Assembly: GCA_016869215.1 (NCBI GenBank)
Contig: VGEP01000016.1
Location: forward strand, 1 to 64,000
From: Alphaproteobacteria bacterium
GTDB lineage: Bacteria > Pseudomonadota > Alphaproteobacteria > Rhizobiales > Xanthobacteraceae
Reading direction: 5' to 3'
Length of the DNA stretch: 64,000 nt
The notes beneath the pieces were generated by a model. It made no database searches, was not told the DNA's origin, and was given only the letters and a program-made list of their open reading frames with translations. Shown piece after piece: positions 21,582-31,738 of the stretch (within the stretch, counting starts at the first letter, position 1; the number at the start of each line of letters is the position of its first letter). The position numbers and the translations under genes were made by a program.

Positions 21582-22928
21582 TCAGAGTTCCTCTTCCTTG
21601 AAGAACTCCGCGCCCGGGACCTTGCGCTCGGTCACCTCGGCCAATTCGAGGATGTAGTCGACCACCTTGTCCTCGAAGATCGGCGCGCGCAGGTTCGCCA
21701 GCGCCTCCGGGTTCTTGCGGTAGAAGTCCCACACCTCCTGCTCGCGGCCTGGCATTTGGCGAGCACGATCCATGACCGCGCGGGAAATCTCCTCGTCGGT
21801 GACGCGGATGTTGTTCTTCTCGCCGATCTCGGCGATGACGAGGCCAAGCCGCACCCGCCGTTCGGCGATGCCGCGGTACTCGGCTTTCGACTTCTCCTCG
21901 GTCGAGCCTTCGTCCTCGAACGTCCGCTTCTGGGCGGTGAGGTCGTCGGTGATGTTCTTCCAGATGTTGTTGAACTCGTCCTCCACCAGCGTCGGCGGGG
22001 GCGCGAACTTGTGCTTGGCGTCGAGCTCGTCCAGGAGCTTGCGCTTCACGCGCTGCCGCGAGACCGCGGCGTGTTCGCGGACCAGGCGCTCCTTGACCAT
22101 CTCTTTCAGCTTCGCCACGGACTCAAGCCCGAGCTGCTTTGCGAACTCGTCGTCGATGGGGACATCCTTGGGCGCTTCGACCGACTTCGCGGTGACGTCG
22201 AACTCGGCGGCCTTGCCGGCGAGATTCTCCGCCGGGTAGGTCTGCGGGAAAGTGACCGTGACCAGGCGCTGCTCGCCCGCGCCGATGCCGATGAGCTGAT
22301 CCTCGAAGCCCGGGATAAACGTCCCCGAACCGATCAGCACTCCGACGTCTCCGCCGGTGCCGCCTTCGAACGGCGTGCCGTCGATCCGTCCGGTAAAATC
22401 CATGACGACGCGGTCGCCGGTCTCGGCCTTGCCGTCCTTCGCGGCGAACTGCCGGTTCTGTTCGGCGATGCGTTTGACCGCATTGTCGATCTCTTCGTCG
22501 GTTACGTCGGCCGTGACCCGTTCGAGCTTGATGCCTTTGAAGTCGGCAAGTTCGATCGGCGGCATGATTTCGAGTGCCACCGTGTACGACAGGTCGGTCT
22601 TGCCCTCGATGACGCTTTCGACCGCCGCCTGGTCCTCTGGCATGGTGATCTGCGGCTCGCGCGCCAGCTTCAGACCGCGCTCGGTGACGATCTGGGCGTT
22701 GGCCTCGCGCATCAGCGCTTCGATGGTCTCGGCCATCACGGCGCGGCCGTACAGGCGCTTCAGGTGCGCCACCGGCACCTTGCCGGGCCTAAAGCCGTTC
22801 ATCCGCACTTGGCCCTTGAGCTCCCCGAGCCGTGCTTCGGCTTTGCTCGCCAGATCGGCCGCGGCCACCACGACCTTGAATTCGCGCTTGAGGCCTTCGT
22901 TGAGCGTTTCGGTTACCTGCATCACCAC
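21582..22928 (-). CDS. tig: trigger factor (ribosome-bound chaperone / peptidyl-prolyl isomerase)
   Basis: This 448-residue protein has the N-terminal ribosome-binding domain with the signature GFRPGKVP ([20 protein letters not shown]). The FKBP-type PPIase domain is recognisable in [20 protein letters not shown] and [20 protein letters not shown] long helical C-terminal chaperone domain ends FFKEEEL. It binds nascent chains at the exit tunnel. It heads the tig-clpP-clpX-lon block; the order is conserved, but gaps of about 200 nt suggest partly separate promoters. Confidence 0.97.
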   Translation of the reverse strand: MVMQVTETLNEGLKREFKVVVAAADLASKAEARLGELKGQVRMNGFRPGKVPVAHLKRLYGRAVMAETIEALMREANAQIVTERGLKLAREPQITMPEDQAAVESVIEGKTDLSYTVALEIMPPIELADFKGIKLERVTADVTDEEIDNAVKRIAEQNRQFAAKDGKAETGDRVVMDFTGRIDGTPFEGGTGGDVGVLIGSGTFIPGFEDQLIGIGAGEQRLVTVTFPQTYPAENLAGKAAEFDVTAKSVEAPKDVPIDDEFAKQLGLESVAKLKEMVKERLVREHAAVSRQRVKRKLLDELDAKHKFAPPPTLVEDEFNNIWKNITDDLTAQKRTFEDEGSTEEKSKAEYRGIAERRVRLGLVIAEIGEKNNIRVTDEEISRAVMDRARQMPGREQEVWDFYRKNPEALANLRAPIFEDKVVDYILELAEVTERKVPGAEFFKEEEL

Positions 22929-23009
22929 AATCTTCTAGCTATGCCGCCACTGGCGGCGCCAAGGGACACCTTCGGCCGGAAACGGTTTGCGGGCCGCGGC
23001 CGGGTGGGC

Positions 23010-23094
23010 TGGTGCGGGCGGAGGGACTCGAACCCCCAAGACTTGCGTCACCGGATTCTAAGTCCGGCGCGTCTACCAGTTCCGCCACGCCCGC
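23010..23094 (-). tRNA. tRNA-Leu (TAG anticodon)
   Basis: This 85-nt class II tRNA has acceptor GCGGGCG, D arm GGCGGAACTGGTAGACG, and anticodon stem CCGGA-CTTAGAA-TCCGG giving anticodon TAG. The variable arm is long (TGACGCAAGTCT), the T arm contains GGTTCGAGTCC, and CCA is encoded at 23010-23012. Confidence 0.96.
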
Positions 23095-23261
23095 CGAAGG
23101 CTCGCGCCGCGCCGCGCTCGGCCGGGCGGCGCGGCTTATATCATGGGCCCAACGCCGGACACCACCAAAATAGAACCGGTTTGATCGGTATCAAAGGTGG
23201 CCGTGTCCGGATTGCGGCATCTTGTACCGGGGCGGATTCGACAGGTGCTTCGGAGTTAGCC

Positions 23262-24713
23262 ATGTCCAATATCCATCCCTTCGGTCCTTTCCAGACCGCT
23301 TCGTTCACGCGCCGGCATGTCCTGACCGGCTGCGGCGCCGGCATTGCAGTTTCGGCGTTTCCGGCCGGTGGCCTCGCGGAACGGGGTCCGGCCGGCGATT
23401 TTCGCGTGCTGCGGGCGCGGCGTGGCGAAGCCCGGTTGCGCGGCGATGACCGCAGGGCAACGCCGATATGGGGCTACGACGGCATGGTCCCTGGACCGCT
23501 GCTGCGAGTTCGCCAAGGCGACGAGGTCCGGGTCCGGCTGGTCAACGACCTCACCCAGCCGACCGTCATCCATTGGCATGGGCTGCGCCTGCCGAACGCC
23601 ATGGACGGGGTTCCGCATCTGACGCAGATGCCGGTCGAGCCAGGCAAGAGTTTCGAATACCGCTTTGTCGCGCCCGACGCCGGCACGTTCTGGTACCACT
23701 CACACCTGCGATCCTCCGAGCAGATCGGACGCGGCCTCTATGGTGCGCTGATCGTCGACGAGCGCGAGCCTGTTGCCGTCGACAGGGACATCGTCGTGGT
23801 GCTTGACGACTGGCGGCTGACGGAGGACGGCAACATTCATCAAAGCTTTGGCTCGCCGATGGACGCGTCTCATGCCGGCCGTCTCGGCCAGTATGCGACG
23901 GTCAACGGCCGCGACTTTCCCGATCTGCCGGTGCGGACCAACGAACGGGTGAGGCTGCGGCTGATCAACGCCGCCAACGCGCGGGTGATGGTGTTGCGGC
24001 TTGATAGCCACAGAGCCACGGCGATGGCGCTGGACGGCCAGCCTGCGCAGCCGTTCGAATTGCGCGGCGGACGCATCACACTCGGCCCCGGCAATCGCGC
24101 CGACCTGTTCGTCGATGCCACGCTCGCGCCGGGCGCCAAGGCCCCGCTCGTTCTCGAATATGGCCGCGGCCAGGAACTCCCTATCGCGCAACTGACCTAC
24201 GGCGGCGAGCCGGTGCGGGGTGCTCCGCTTGCGGCGCTGTCGCCCCTGCCGTCCAACCCGTTGCCGGAACGGCTGGACCTGGCCAATGCGCTACGCCTCG
24301 AAATTCCATTGGACGGCGGCGCCATGAGCCGGTGGATGATGCGTGGCGGCATGATGGGGCCGGGCATGATGATGGGTTCCGGCGACCGGATGTTTTGGGC
24401 TTTGGCCGAGAAATCCTCGACCGGACATGACGGCGCGCCGCTGTTCCGCGTCGAGCGCGGCCGGACCGTCGCCATCGATTTTCTCAACCGGACGGCGTTT
24501 CCGCACTCGATGCATTTGCACGGGCATCATTTCCGCGTTCTCGATCGCGCCGATAACGCGGTCAGACCGTACTGGCTGGACACGGTGCTCGTGGAACCGC
24601 AGGCCTCCGAACGAACAGCCTTCGTCGCCGACAATCCCGGCAAGTGGATGATCCACTGCCACATGATCGAACACCAGGAGAGCGGGATGGCGGCTTGGTT
24701 CGAAGTTATGTGA
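23262..24713 (+). CDS. multicopper oxidase, Tat-exported (CueO/CopA/laccase type)
   Basis: This 483-residue periplasmic oxidase begins with a twin-arginine signal (SFTRRHVLTGCGAG). All four copper-binding motifs are present: HWHG (104-107), WYHSHL (H146, H148), HSMHLHGHHF, and HCHMIEHQESGM with H465, C466, H467, H471 and axial M476. A Met-rich insert (MMRGGMMGPGMMMG) before the C-terminal domain is like the copper-sensing Met segment of CueO, which favours Cu(I) oxidation and copper tolerance. The ATG at 23262 follows GGAG. The larger open frame that contains it runs antisense through tig and is not coding there. It stands alone, convergent with the NAD(P)HX repair gene. Confidence 0.92.
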   Translation: MSNIHPFGPFQTASFTRRHVLTGCGAGIAVSAFPAGGLAERGPAGDFRVLRARRGEARLRGDDRRATPIWGYDGMVPGPLLRVRQGDEVRVRLVNDLTQPTVIHWHGLRLPNAMDGVPHLTQMPVEPGKSFEYRFVAPDAGTFWYHSHLRSSEQIGRGLYGALIVDEREPVAVDRDIVVVLDDWRLTEDGNIHQSFGSPMDASHAGRLGQYATVNGRDFPDLPVRTNERVRLRLINAANARVMVLRLDSHRATAMALDGQPAQPFELRGGRITLGPGNRADLFVDATLAPGAKAPLVLEYGRGQELPIAQLTYGGEPVRGAPLAALSPLPSNPLPERLDLANALRLEIPLDGGAMSRWMMRGGMMGPGMMMGSGDRMFWALAEKSSTGHDGAPLFRVERGRTVAIDFLNRTAFPHSMHLHGHHFRVLDRADNAVRPYWLDTVLVEPQASERTAFVADNPGKWMIHCHMIEHQESGMAAWFEVM

Positions 24714-24738
24714 TTTGTGCCATCGTAGAGACGTCACG

Positions 24739-26259
24739 TCACGGCCACGCGCCGAGATCGACGAACAGCCGCCGATAGACCGCCGGCAACGCTTCGGGCA
24801 GGTCCTCGGAAATCAGCCCGGGGCCGACCTCATTTCCCGCCTCGCCGTGCAGCCAGACCGCGGCGGACGCGCCTTCGAACGCGGGCATGCCCTGGGCCAG
24901 CAGGCCCGCCGCCATGCCGGCCAGCACGTCGCCCGATCCTGCGGTGGCGAGCCAAGGCGGGGCGTTTTCGGCGATCGAGATGCGGCCGCCCGGTGAGGCC
25001 ACCACCGTGTCCGGCCCCTTCAGCACCACGGTCGCCCCGGAATCCACCGCTGCGATCAGGGCGCGATCGCATTTCGACGACATTTCAGCGGGTCGCGCGC
25101 CGCTCCTGAACAATCGCGCGAACTCGCCCTCGTGCGGCGTCAACAGCGTGGGCAGGCCGTCCCGCGCCTTGATGGCCGAAAACAGCGCCTCGGACTCGTC
25201 GGCGAAGCTGGTCAGCGCGTCGGCGTCCAGAACCACGGCGCGTTCGCCGGCGAGCGCCGTGAGCGCCAGTTCCCGCGTCCGGGCCCCCACGCCGGCGCCG
25301 GGACCGAGGACCACCGCGTTCAGGCGGACGTCGGCGAGCATTTCGCCGAGCGCTCCGGGCCCATCGACCGCACGCACCATGACCGCCGGATAGGATGCAG
25401 CGTTGATCGCCAGCGCGTCCGGAGGGCTCGCCAGCGTCACAAGTCCGGCCCCGGCCCGCAGCGCGCCGCGCGCGGCAAGCCGCGCCGCGCCCGTGTGCGA
25501 GGCGTCGCCCGACACGACAACGGCATGGCCGCGCGAGTACTTGTGCGCCTCCGGCCGCGGCACCGGAAACCGCTCGGCCCACAACGCCGGACAATTTACG
25601 AACAGGCTCGGCCGCAGCTTTTCCAGGACCGCATCGGGATTGCCGATGTCGGCAACTTCGATGGGCCCGCAATGCAGCCGGCCCGGCAGCAGGAGATGTC
25701 CGGGCTTGCGCCGAAAGAACGTCACGGTTTCGGTCGCCCGCACCGCCGCCCCCATCACCGCTCCGCTCGCGCCGGAAATGCCGCTCGGCAGATCGACGGC
25801 GACTACCGGCACGCCGCCGGCATTCATGGCATCGATCACGGTGCGCGCGGCGCCGGCGACCGGGCGATCGAGCCCCGCACCGAACAGTGCATCGACGATC
25901 AGGCCCGCTCCGGCGAGGCCGTCGGCGCCGGCCGGCTCCACATCGCCGGCCCAACGTGCCGCGGCCTCTGCGGCGTCGCCCTTCAGTTTGTCGCGGTCGC
26001 CCAGCAGCATCACGCGGACGGGATAGCCGCGCTCCCGCAGCACGCGCGCGGCGACAAATCCGTCGCCGCCGTTGTTGCCCGGGCCCGCCACCACGCAGAT
26101 CAGCGGCGCGGTCCGCCGGGCCCGGCGGACCACCGCGTCGGCCACGGCACGTCCGGCATTTTCCATCAGCGCCATGCCGGCGATCCCGCCCGCGATCGTC
26201 AGCCGGTCGGCGGCGGCCATGTCTGCGGGGGTCAGGAGTTCGATCATTCGGCAGGACAC
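24739..26259 (-). CDS. nnr: bifunctional NAD(P)H-hydrate epimerase / ADP-dependent NAD(P)H-hydrate dehydratase
   Basis: This 506-residue metabolite-repair enzyme fuses an N-terminal YjeF_N epimerase domain (about 1-215, GPGNNGGDGFVAARVL and VDALFGAGLDRP) to a C-terminal ribokinase-like dehydratase (about 230-500; KYSRGHAVVVSGD, LTPHEGEFARLF, and TAGSGDVLAGMAAGLLAQG). Together they return damaged R/S-NAD(P)HX to NAD(P)H. The first Met of MSCRMIELL or the second (ATG 26247) could be the start. In alphaproteobacteria this gene is often directly upstream of glnB; here it is divergent from glnB, with a 230-bp regulatory region between. Confidence 0.95.
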   Translation of the reverse strand: MSCRMIELLTPADMAAADRLTIAGGIAGMALMENAGRAVADAVVRRARRTAPLICVVAGPGNNGGDGFVAARVLRERGYPVRVMLLGDRDKLKGDAAEAAARWAGDVEPAGADGLAGAGLIVDALFGAGLDRPVAGAARTVIDAMNAGGVPVVAVDLPSGISGASGAVMGAAVRATETVTFFRRKPGHLLLPGRLHCGPIEVADIGNPDAVLEKLRPSLFVNCPALWAERFPVPRPEAHKYSRGHAVVVSGDASHTGAARLAARGALRAGAGLVTLASPPDALAINAASYPAVMVRAVDGPGALGEMLADVRLNAVVLGPGAGVGARTRELALTALAGERAVVLDADALTSFADESEALFSAIKARDGLPTLLTPHEGEFARLFRSGARPAEMSSKCDRALIAAVDSGATVVLKGPDTVVASPGGRISIAENAPPWLATAGSGDVLAGMAAGLLAQGMPAFEGASAAVWLHGEAGNEVGPGLISEDLPEALPAVYRRLFVDLGAWP

Positions 26260-26334
26260 TATCGGCGGCGGCTGTGAGCGACAACGCCGGGGGTATTGAC
26301 TACGGATTGGGCTGATTGCCTAACTCTTATGCAA

Positions 26335-26364
26335 AATGCCTGCGGCTTGGCATTCCCGAATGCC
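26335..26364. repeat. inverted-repeat array upstream of the glnB promoter
   Basis: AATGCC (26335-26340), GGCATT (26349-26354) and AATGCC (26359-26364) form two overlapping palindromes, 53-82 bp upstream of the sigma-54 -24 element. The position fits an NtrC enhancer, but the half-sites do not match the TGCACC/GGTGCA consensus well, so identity is open. Confidence 0.5.
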
Positions 26365-26379
26365 CCAAACTTCAGCTAA

Positions 26380-26829
<450 letters not shown>

Positions 26830-26886
26830 CGCGCCGGTCCATCCGCTCAATCACTCTATGTCCCCTCACGAAAGGGAAAGTATTCC

Positions 26887-28296
26887 ATGACGACCGCCAA
26901 GAATGTCATGAAGATGATCAAGGACAACGACGTCAAATACGTCGATTTTCGTTTCACGGACCCGCGCGGAAAGTGGCAGCACGTCACGTTCGACGTGTCG
27001 ATGATCGAAGAGGACACGTTCTCCGAAGGCCAGATGTTCGACGGCTCGTCGATCGCCGGCTGGAAGGCGATCAACGAGTCCGACATGTGCCTGATGCCCG
27101 ATCCGGCCTCAGCCACGATCGATCCGTTTTTCGCCGAGACCACGATGGTGCTGGTCTGCGACGTGCTCGAGCCGACCACCGGCGAGCCCTACAACCGCGA
27201 CCCGCGCGGCATCGCCAAGAAGGCCGAGGCGATGGTGAAGTCCTTGGGCGTGGGCGACACGGTGTTCTTCGGCCCGGAGGCCGAGTTCTTCGTGTTCGAC
27301 GACGTGCGCTTCAAGGCCGATCCCTACAACACCGGCTTCAAGCTCGATTCGATCGAACTGCCGACCAACGGCGACACCGCGTATGAAGGCGGCAACCTCG
27401 GCCACCGCATCGGCACCAAGAAGGGCTACTTCCCGGTTCCGCCGCAGGACTCGGTGCAGGACATGCGCTCCGAGATGCTCGCCGCCATGGCGCGGATGGG
27501 CTGCGTGGTCGAGAAGCACCATCACGAAGTGGCGTCCGCCCAGCACGAGCTTGGTCTGAAGTTCTCGCCGCTCACCGTGATGGCCGACCGCATGCAGATC
27601 TACAAGTACTGCATCCAGCAGGTCGCCAACATCTACGGCAAGACCGCGACCTTCATGCCGAAGCCGGTCTACGGCGACAACGGCTCGGGCATGCACTGCC
27701 ACCAGTCGATCTGGAAGGGCGGCAAGCCGGTGTTCGCGGGCAACAAGTACGCCGACCTGTCGGACACCTGCCTGTCCTACATCGCCGGCATCATCAAGCA
27801 CGCCAAGGCGATCAACGCCTTCACCAACCCGACCACCAACTCCTACAAGCGTCTGGTGCCGGGCTTCGAGGCGCCGGTGCTGCTCGCCTACTCGGCGCGC
27901 AACCGCTCCGCGTCCTGCCGTATCCCGTGGACCAGCAACCCGAAGGCCAAGCGCGTCGAAGTGCGCTTCCCCGATCCGCTGTGCAATCCGTATCTGGGCT
28001 TTGCCGCGATGCTGATGGCCGGCCTCGACGGCATCAAGAACAAGCTCAACCCCGGCGAGGCGATGGACAAGGACCTCTACGACCTGCCGCCGAAGGAGCT
28101 CAAGAAGATCCCGACCGTCTGCGGAAGCTTGCGCGAGGCGCTGGAGAACCTCGACAAGGACCGCGCCTTCCTCAAGGTCGGCGGCGTGTTCGACGATGAC
28201 TTCATCGACAGCTACATCGAGCTGAAGATGACCGAGGTGATCCGCTTCGAGCACACCCCGCACCCGGTCGAGTTCGACATGTACTACTCGGCGTAA
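26887..28296 (+). CDS. glnA: glutamine synthetase type I
   Basis: This 469-residue GSI makes glutamine from glutamate, ammonia and ATP. Signatures include FDGSSIAGW (51-59), GPEAEFF (129-135), the ATP-binding [16 protein letters not shown] (259-274) and [20 protein letters not shown]. The adenylylation tyrosine is Y398 in KDLYDLPP, so activity is controlled by GlnE as in other proteobacteria. GAAAGGGAAAG precedes the start. It is co-transcribed with glnB under the sigma-54 promoter; a strong hairpin terminator follows. Confidence 0.98.
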   Translation: MTTAKNVMKMIKDNDVKYVDFRFTDPRGKWQHVTFDVSMIEEDTFSEGQMFDGSSIAGWKAINESDMCLMPDPASATIDPFFAETTMVLVCDVLEPTTGEPYNRDPRGIAKKAEAMVKSLGVGDTVFFGPEAEFFVFDDVRFKADPYNTGFKLDSIELPTNGDTAYEGGNLGHRIGTKKGYFPVPPQDSVQDMRSEMLAAMARMGCVVEKHHHEVASAQHELGLKFSPLTVMADRMQIYKYCIQQVANIYGKTATFMPKPVYGDNGSGMHCHQSIWKGGKPVFAGNKYADLSDTCLSYIAGIIKHAKAINAFTNPTTNSYKRLVPGFEAPVLLAYSARNRSASCRIPWTSNPKAKRVEVRFPDPLCNPYLGFAAMLMAGLDGIKNKLNPGEAMDKDLYDLPPKELKKIPTVCGSLREALENLDKDRAFLKVGGVFDDDFIDSYIELKMTEVIRFEHTPHPVEFDMYYSA

Positions 28297-28322
28297 CGCC
28301 ACGGTCACATCATCCGGAATGC

Positions 28323-28348
28323 AAAGGGCGCTCCCCGGAGCGCCCTTT
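28323..28348. terminator. terminator between glnA and the convergent SDR gene
   Basis: A perfect inverted repeat AAAGGGCGCTCC/GGAGCGCCCTTT (28323-28334 with 28337-28348) has a minimal loop. The A/T-rich ends give a short U stretch on both strands, so it can act in both directions. Confidence 0.8.
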
Positions 28349-28372
28349 GTCGTTCGGGACTGCCAGCCACGC

Positions 28373-29173
28373 TCAGTCGTAAACCGACATCCGAAGCGGC
28401 GAAACCTGCCCGCCGTCCATGTCGATGGCGGAACCGTGCAGCCATCGCCCGCGCGGCGACACGATGAAGGCGACCAGCGCCGCCACGTCCTCGGGCAATC
28501 CGAAGCGCGTGATGTCGAGTTCCTTGCGGTGATGCTCGATGGCCCCCGTTTCGTCGAGGCCTGTGCGCTTCATGATGGTGCCGAGCCGGTGGCGGAAACG
28601 GTCGGTGTCGACCGAGCCGGGATTGACGACATTGACCTGCACGCCGTCGCGTTTGCCGATGTCGGCGAGCGACTTCATGAATGCGACCTGGGCGCCAATC
28701 ACCGACGAGCCGATCATGTAGTCCGCGACCGGAGCGCGCGCGCCGATGCCGCCGATCGCCACCACCGAGCCGCCGCCGGCCTTCAGCATCGGCCAGGCCG
28801 CGCGGCTGAGACGGACCTGGGCGAAGAATTTCAAAGCGAATCCGTCGGTCCACTCCGCGTCGGTCAGCGCGAAGAAATCGCCCCTGCGGGCTGCACCCGC
28901 ATTGTTGACGAGGATATCGAGGCGGCCGAAGCGCTCCTGTGTGGCGCGTGCCAGTGCTTCAGTCTGCCCGTCGTCGCGGAGGTCGGCGACATGCAACTCG
29001 GCTCGGCGGCCCTTGGCCCGCACCGCCTCGGCCACGGCTTCGAGCGCCGCGCGATCGCGCGCCGTGAGCAGCAGGTCGCAGCCGCAGGCCGCCAGTTCCA
29101 GTGCGATGCCCTTGCCGATGCCGCGGCTGGCGCCGGTCACCAGCGCGACCTTGCCGTCGAGACTGCCGGTCAT
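28373..29173 (-). CDS. SDR-family oxidoreductase with non-canonical catalytic residues
   Basis: This 266-residue Rossmann protein binds NAD(P) through TGASRGIG (13-20) and has NNAG (90-93). The usual catalytic YxxxK is replaced by Y152-MIG-S156, so the Lys is missing. The expected Ser before it also appears as Gly in IGGIGARAP. A divergent group of SDRs with YMIGSS in this place is known to me only as uncharacterised annotated proteins. It may use a different proton relay or be a binding protein. The gene converges on glnA, with a shared terminator between, and stands alone. Confidence 0.82.
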   Translation of the reverse strand: MTGSLDGKVALVTGASRGIGKGIALELAACGCDLLLTARDRAALEAVAEAVRAKGRRAELHVADLRDDGQTEALARATQERFGRLDILVNNAGAARRGDFFALTDAEWTDGFALKFFAQVRLSRAAWPMLKAGGGSVVAIGGIGARAPVADYMIGSSVIGAQVAFMKSLADIGKRDGVQVNVVNPGSVDTDRFRHRLGTIMKRTGLDETGAIEHHRKELDITRFGLPEDVAALVAFIVSPRGRWLHGSAIDMDGGQVSPLRMSVYD

Positions 29174-29363
29174 CGCGGCAGATCCGGCTGAGCGAACAGG
29201 CGACAGAACTTGCCTGAGGGAGGGCGGCGGTCCATCGCCGCCAAAGGTCGCAAATCGGGCGGTTCAGTCAATCGGCGCGCGGGTCTGGCCCTGCCCCGCC
29301 AATGCAGCCGGCGCTCGACGGCGCTGACGCCGGAGCCGGGCCGGCATCAAACCGGGAACGAGG

Positions 29364-29594
29364 TCAAGCCTGGTAAAGTGCCGCCAGCAGAAACACAGCG
29401 CCGGCGACAATGGCGTAGATCGTCAGCGCCGTATGTGGCTGCATCCAGGGCTTGCCGTAGGCGCCCGCCGCGCGGCGGGTTGCGATCGTCTCGGCCTCGT
29501 ATTCGGCGGACGACGAATAGGCGCAGACGAACGCCTGCCGCGCCCAAGCCGCGCTGTCTTCCAGGTGCACTGCTTTCGCGTAAGGTCTCGGCAT
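29364..29594 (-). CDS. small single-pass membrane protein
   Basis: This 76-residue protein opens MPRPYAKAVHLEDSAAWARQAF and ends in one hydrophobic segment (LTIYAIVAGAVFLLAALY), so it should be a C-tail-anchored inner-membrane protein. The start is taken as ATG 29594 because GGAAGG lies 7 nt upstream; an in-frame ATG six codons earlier is possible. I do not recognise the family. It stands alone between the SDR gene and the GGDEF gene. Confidence 0.55.
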   Translation of the reverse strand: MPRPYAKAVHLEDSAAWARQAFVCAYSSSAEYEAETIATRRAAGAYGKPWMQPHTALTIYAIVAGAVFLLAALYQA

Positions 29595-29774
29595 GGTTCG
29601 GCCTTCCATCATGAGCGCATGATGACCGACCGCCGGTAAACGCCCGGTGACAAGACAAGCTTAGCAATTGGTTTCCAGAGGCCCTTCGCGCACGATCTTG
29701 GCCGACCTGCCTTCGCCCGCCGAAGCATCAACCCGCACGACGAGAAGGTGCCAAGGCTTCGCGCAGGCGGGACA

Positions 29775-29800
29775 CCGGTCCCCACTTTTCGGGATCATGC
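29775..29800. repeat. REP-like repeat, partial second copy
   Basis: The sequence matches bases 1577-1602 of the first copy at 24 of 26 positions, including CCACTTTTCGGGATCATGC. It abuts the stop codon of the GGDEF gene. The left arm of the palindrome is not conserved here. Confidence 0.6.
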
Positions 29801-31003
29801 TCAGCGCAGCGCAGCCGCGGGAGCGCCCACGGGCGGCGCCGGCTGGGCCGCCCCGTCGGGCAACTCCATTGCGTCGACCGCCAGCTCAAGACGGTTCCGC
29901 CCCAGTTCCTTTGCCCGGTAGAGCGCCGCATCGGCACGCGCCAGCAGCACCCCCACCTCGACCGGCGGAATGCCCGAAGCGGCGCCGATGCTGACGGTGG
30001 CGCCCATCGCATGGCCGGAGATTTCCTTGCCCGCGGTCTGAAAGGCTGTGCGGACGCGTTCGGCCACGACGGTCGCATCGGAAATGTTGCCGGGAATGAA
30101 GGCGGCGAATTCCTCGCCGCCCAGCCGGCCGATTACGTCGGTCGCGCGTGTGCTGGCGACCGCCACCTTGGCGAACACCTGCAATGCATCGTCGCCGACC
30201 GCGTGTCCGAAACGGTCGTTGATCGATTTGAAGTGATCGAGGTCGAACAGCAGCACGCTCACGGGCTGCAGCTGGCGCTTGCGCCGCGAGACCATGAGAT
30301 TGGCTGCCTCCATGAATGCACGCCGGTTGTAGAGGCCGGTCAACGGGTCCGTCATCGCGGCGGTCCGGTGAACCAGCACCACGCGCTCCTTGGCCATCAG
30401 CACGACGATGAATGCGGTTCCGACGACGTAGAGCATGATCTCCAGCGCGAACAGTGCAAACACGCCGTCGGCGGACGAGTCCGAAGCCAGTTTCAAACCG
30501 ATCGGAACGGGCGCGAGAAACACCGCGCCGTGCATCAAAGGAATGACCAGCGAGCGGAATGACGCGGCCAACTCGCGCCGCCGCTCGCGCCCGAGGTCGA
30601 ACGCGGTCATGAACGCGTAGGGCGCGACCACCAGCGACGACAGCACGACGCGCCCCTGCGCCGAACCGCCGATGTCCGGAATCTGCACCGCGCCGAGCCA
30701 GAGGACCGCGCCCGCAAGCGCCCATGCCGGCCGGACCGAGCGTCCGTGAAACAGCCTCGCGCCGGTCCAGATCATGCCGCAGGCCACGAACAGGAGCGCA
30801 TTCGGCAGTTCGGCCACCAGCAACGAGCCTGGCTTCCAGGTGCTCCAGAAAGTCACCGCGGAGGCGCCGAACAGATAGGCCGCGCACCACCAGGCCAGCG
30901 CCCGCACGTTGCGCTCCTGGATCCACAGCAGCAGCAGGAAGACGCCGAGCAGCCCCGTGATCCCGGTGGCGACCGTCATCAGCGTTGCGGTGTCGAGCGC
31001 CAT
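29801..31003 (-). CDS. membrane-bound diguanylate cyclase (GGDEF)
   Basis: This 400-residue protein has roughly six N-terminal hydrophobic segments (1-205) acting as an undefined sensor and a C-terminal GGDEF domain (about 215-380). The active-site motif is GGEEF (295-299), and an RxxD inhibitory site (R286-A-T-D289) sits exactly five residues upstream, so product inhibition by c-di-GMP is expected. It should synthesise c-di-GMP from two GTP and influence attachment or exopolysaccharide. The start is placed at the MALDTATLMT Met (31003); the open frame extends 33 codons further without membrane or family features. Confidence 0.9.
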   Translation of the reverse strand: MALDTATLMTVATGITGLLGVFLLLLWIQERNVRALAWWCAAYLFGASAVTFWSTWKPGSLLVAELPNALLFVACGMIWTGARLFHGRSVRPAWALAGAVLWLGAVQIPDIGGSAQGRVVLSSLVVAPYAFMTAFDLGRERRRELAASFRSLVIPLMHGAVFLAPVPIGLKLASDSSADGVFALFALEIMLYVVGTAFIVVLMAKERVVLVHRTAAMTDPLTGLYNRRAFMEAANLMVSRRKRQLQPVSVLLFDLDHFKSINDRFGHAVGDDALQVFAKVAVASTRATDVIGRLGGEEFAAFIPGNISDATVVAERVRTAFQTAGKEISGHAMGATVSIGAASGIPPVEVGVLLARADAALYRAKELGRNRLELAVDAMELPDGAAQPAPPVGAPAAALR

Positions 31004-31203
31004 ACACGTCCTGGACTGGACTCTGGAACCGGAAACGGGGCCTGAAGAAGCGGTTTGACGGCCGCCGGACCCTTGTGCGTCGCCGGCTCGAAAGGCGCGC
31101 ATCCTGAGGCAGGGACTTTGCGGAAGGCTTACGTGACACCGGCCTTTTGTCGCATAAATTCCTGTAAAATTTGGCGCGATCCCGCAAGCCTCGATTCAGG
31201 CCC

Positions 31204-31235
31204 AAAACAAACAGGGGGCGCGGATGCGCCCCCTG
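31204..31235 (-). terminator. intrinsic terminator of rplM-rpsI
   Basis: A 10-bp stem CAGGGGGCGC/GCGCCCCCTG (31212-31221 with 31226-31235) with a GGAT loop is followed on the minus strand by TTTGTTTT. It lies 25 nt past the rpsI stop. Confidence 0.85.
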
Positions 31236-31259
31236 CCGGCAGAAATCGTGTGCGAGCCG

Positions 31260-31736
31260 TCAGCGCTTGGAGAACTGGAACGACCGGCGGGCCTTGGCGC
31301 GGCCGTATTTCTTGCGCTCGACCACACGGCTGTCGCGGGTCAGGAAGCCGCCGCGCTTGAGGGCACCGCGCAGGTCCGGCTCGAAGTTGGTGAGCGCCTT
31401 GGACAGACCGTGGCGCACCGCGCCAGCCTGGCCGGACAGGCCGCCGCCGGAGACCGAGCACATGACGTCGTACTGGCCCTGGCGGTTCGCAGCCACCAGC
31501 GGCTGCTGGATGATCATGCGCAGCACCGGGCGCGCAAAAAACACTTCGACCGCCCGTTCGTTCACGACGATCTTGCCCGAGCCCGGCTTGATCCAGACCC
31601 GCGCCACGGCGTTCTTGCGCTTGCCGGTGGCGTAGGCACGGCCCTGCTTGTCGAGCTTCTGCACGTGCTTCGGAGCCTCGGGGGCCGCCGGCTTGAGCGT
31701 CGACAATTGATCCAGCGATTGGATGGTATCGGCCAT
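31260..31736 (-). CDS. rpsI: 30S ribosomal protein S9
   Basis: This 158-residue ribosomal protein has the S9 signature [18 protein letters not shown] and the invariant basic tail [16 protein letters not shown] that reaches into the P site. The roughly 30-residue N-terminal extension before [10 protein letters not shown] is normal in alphaproteobacteria. It starts 2 nt after the rplM stop, making one operon with the promoter upstream of rplM. Confidence 0.98.
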   Translation of the reverse strand: MADTIQSLDQLSTLKPAAPEAPKHVQKLDKQGRAYATGKRKNAVARVWIKPGSGKIVVNERAVEVFFARPVLRMIIQQPLVAANRQGQYDVMCSVSGGGLSGQAGAVRHGLSKALTNFEPDLRGALKRGGFLTRDSRVVERKKYGRAKARRSFQFSKR

Positions 31737-31738
31737 GA

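Noticed and set aside
21756-23261. N-terminal extension of the multicopper oxidase frame through tig and tRNA-Leu
   Set aside because: The real protein starts at 23262 with a twin-arginine signal peptide and ribosome-binding site; the extension is antisense to tig and crosses a tRNA.
26349-26364. Second sigma-54 promoter at TTGGCATTCCCGAATGC
   Set aside because: The -24-like TGGCA is present, but the -12 GC falls at the wrong spacing; the site at 26417-26433 fits exactly.
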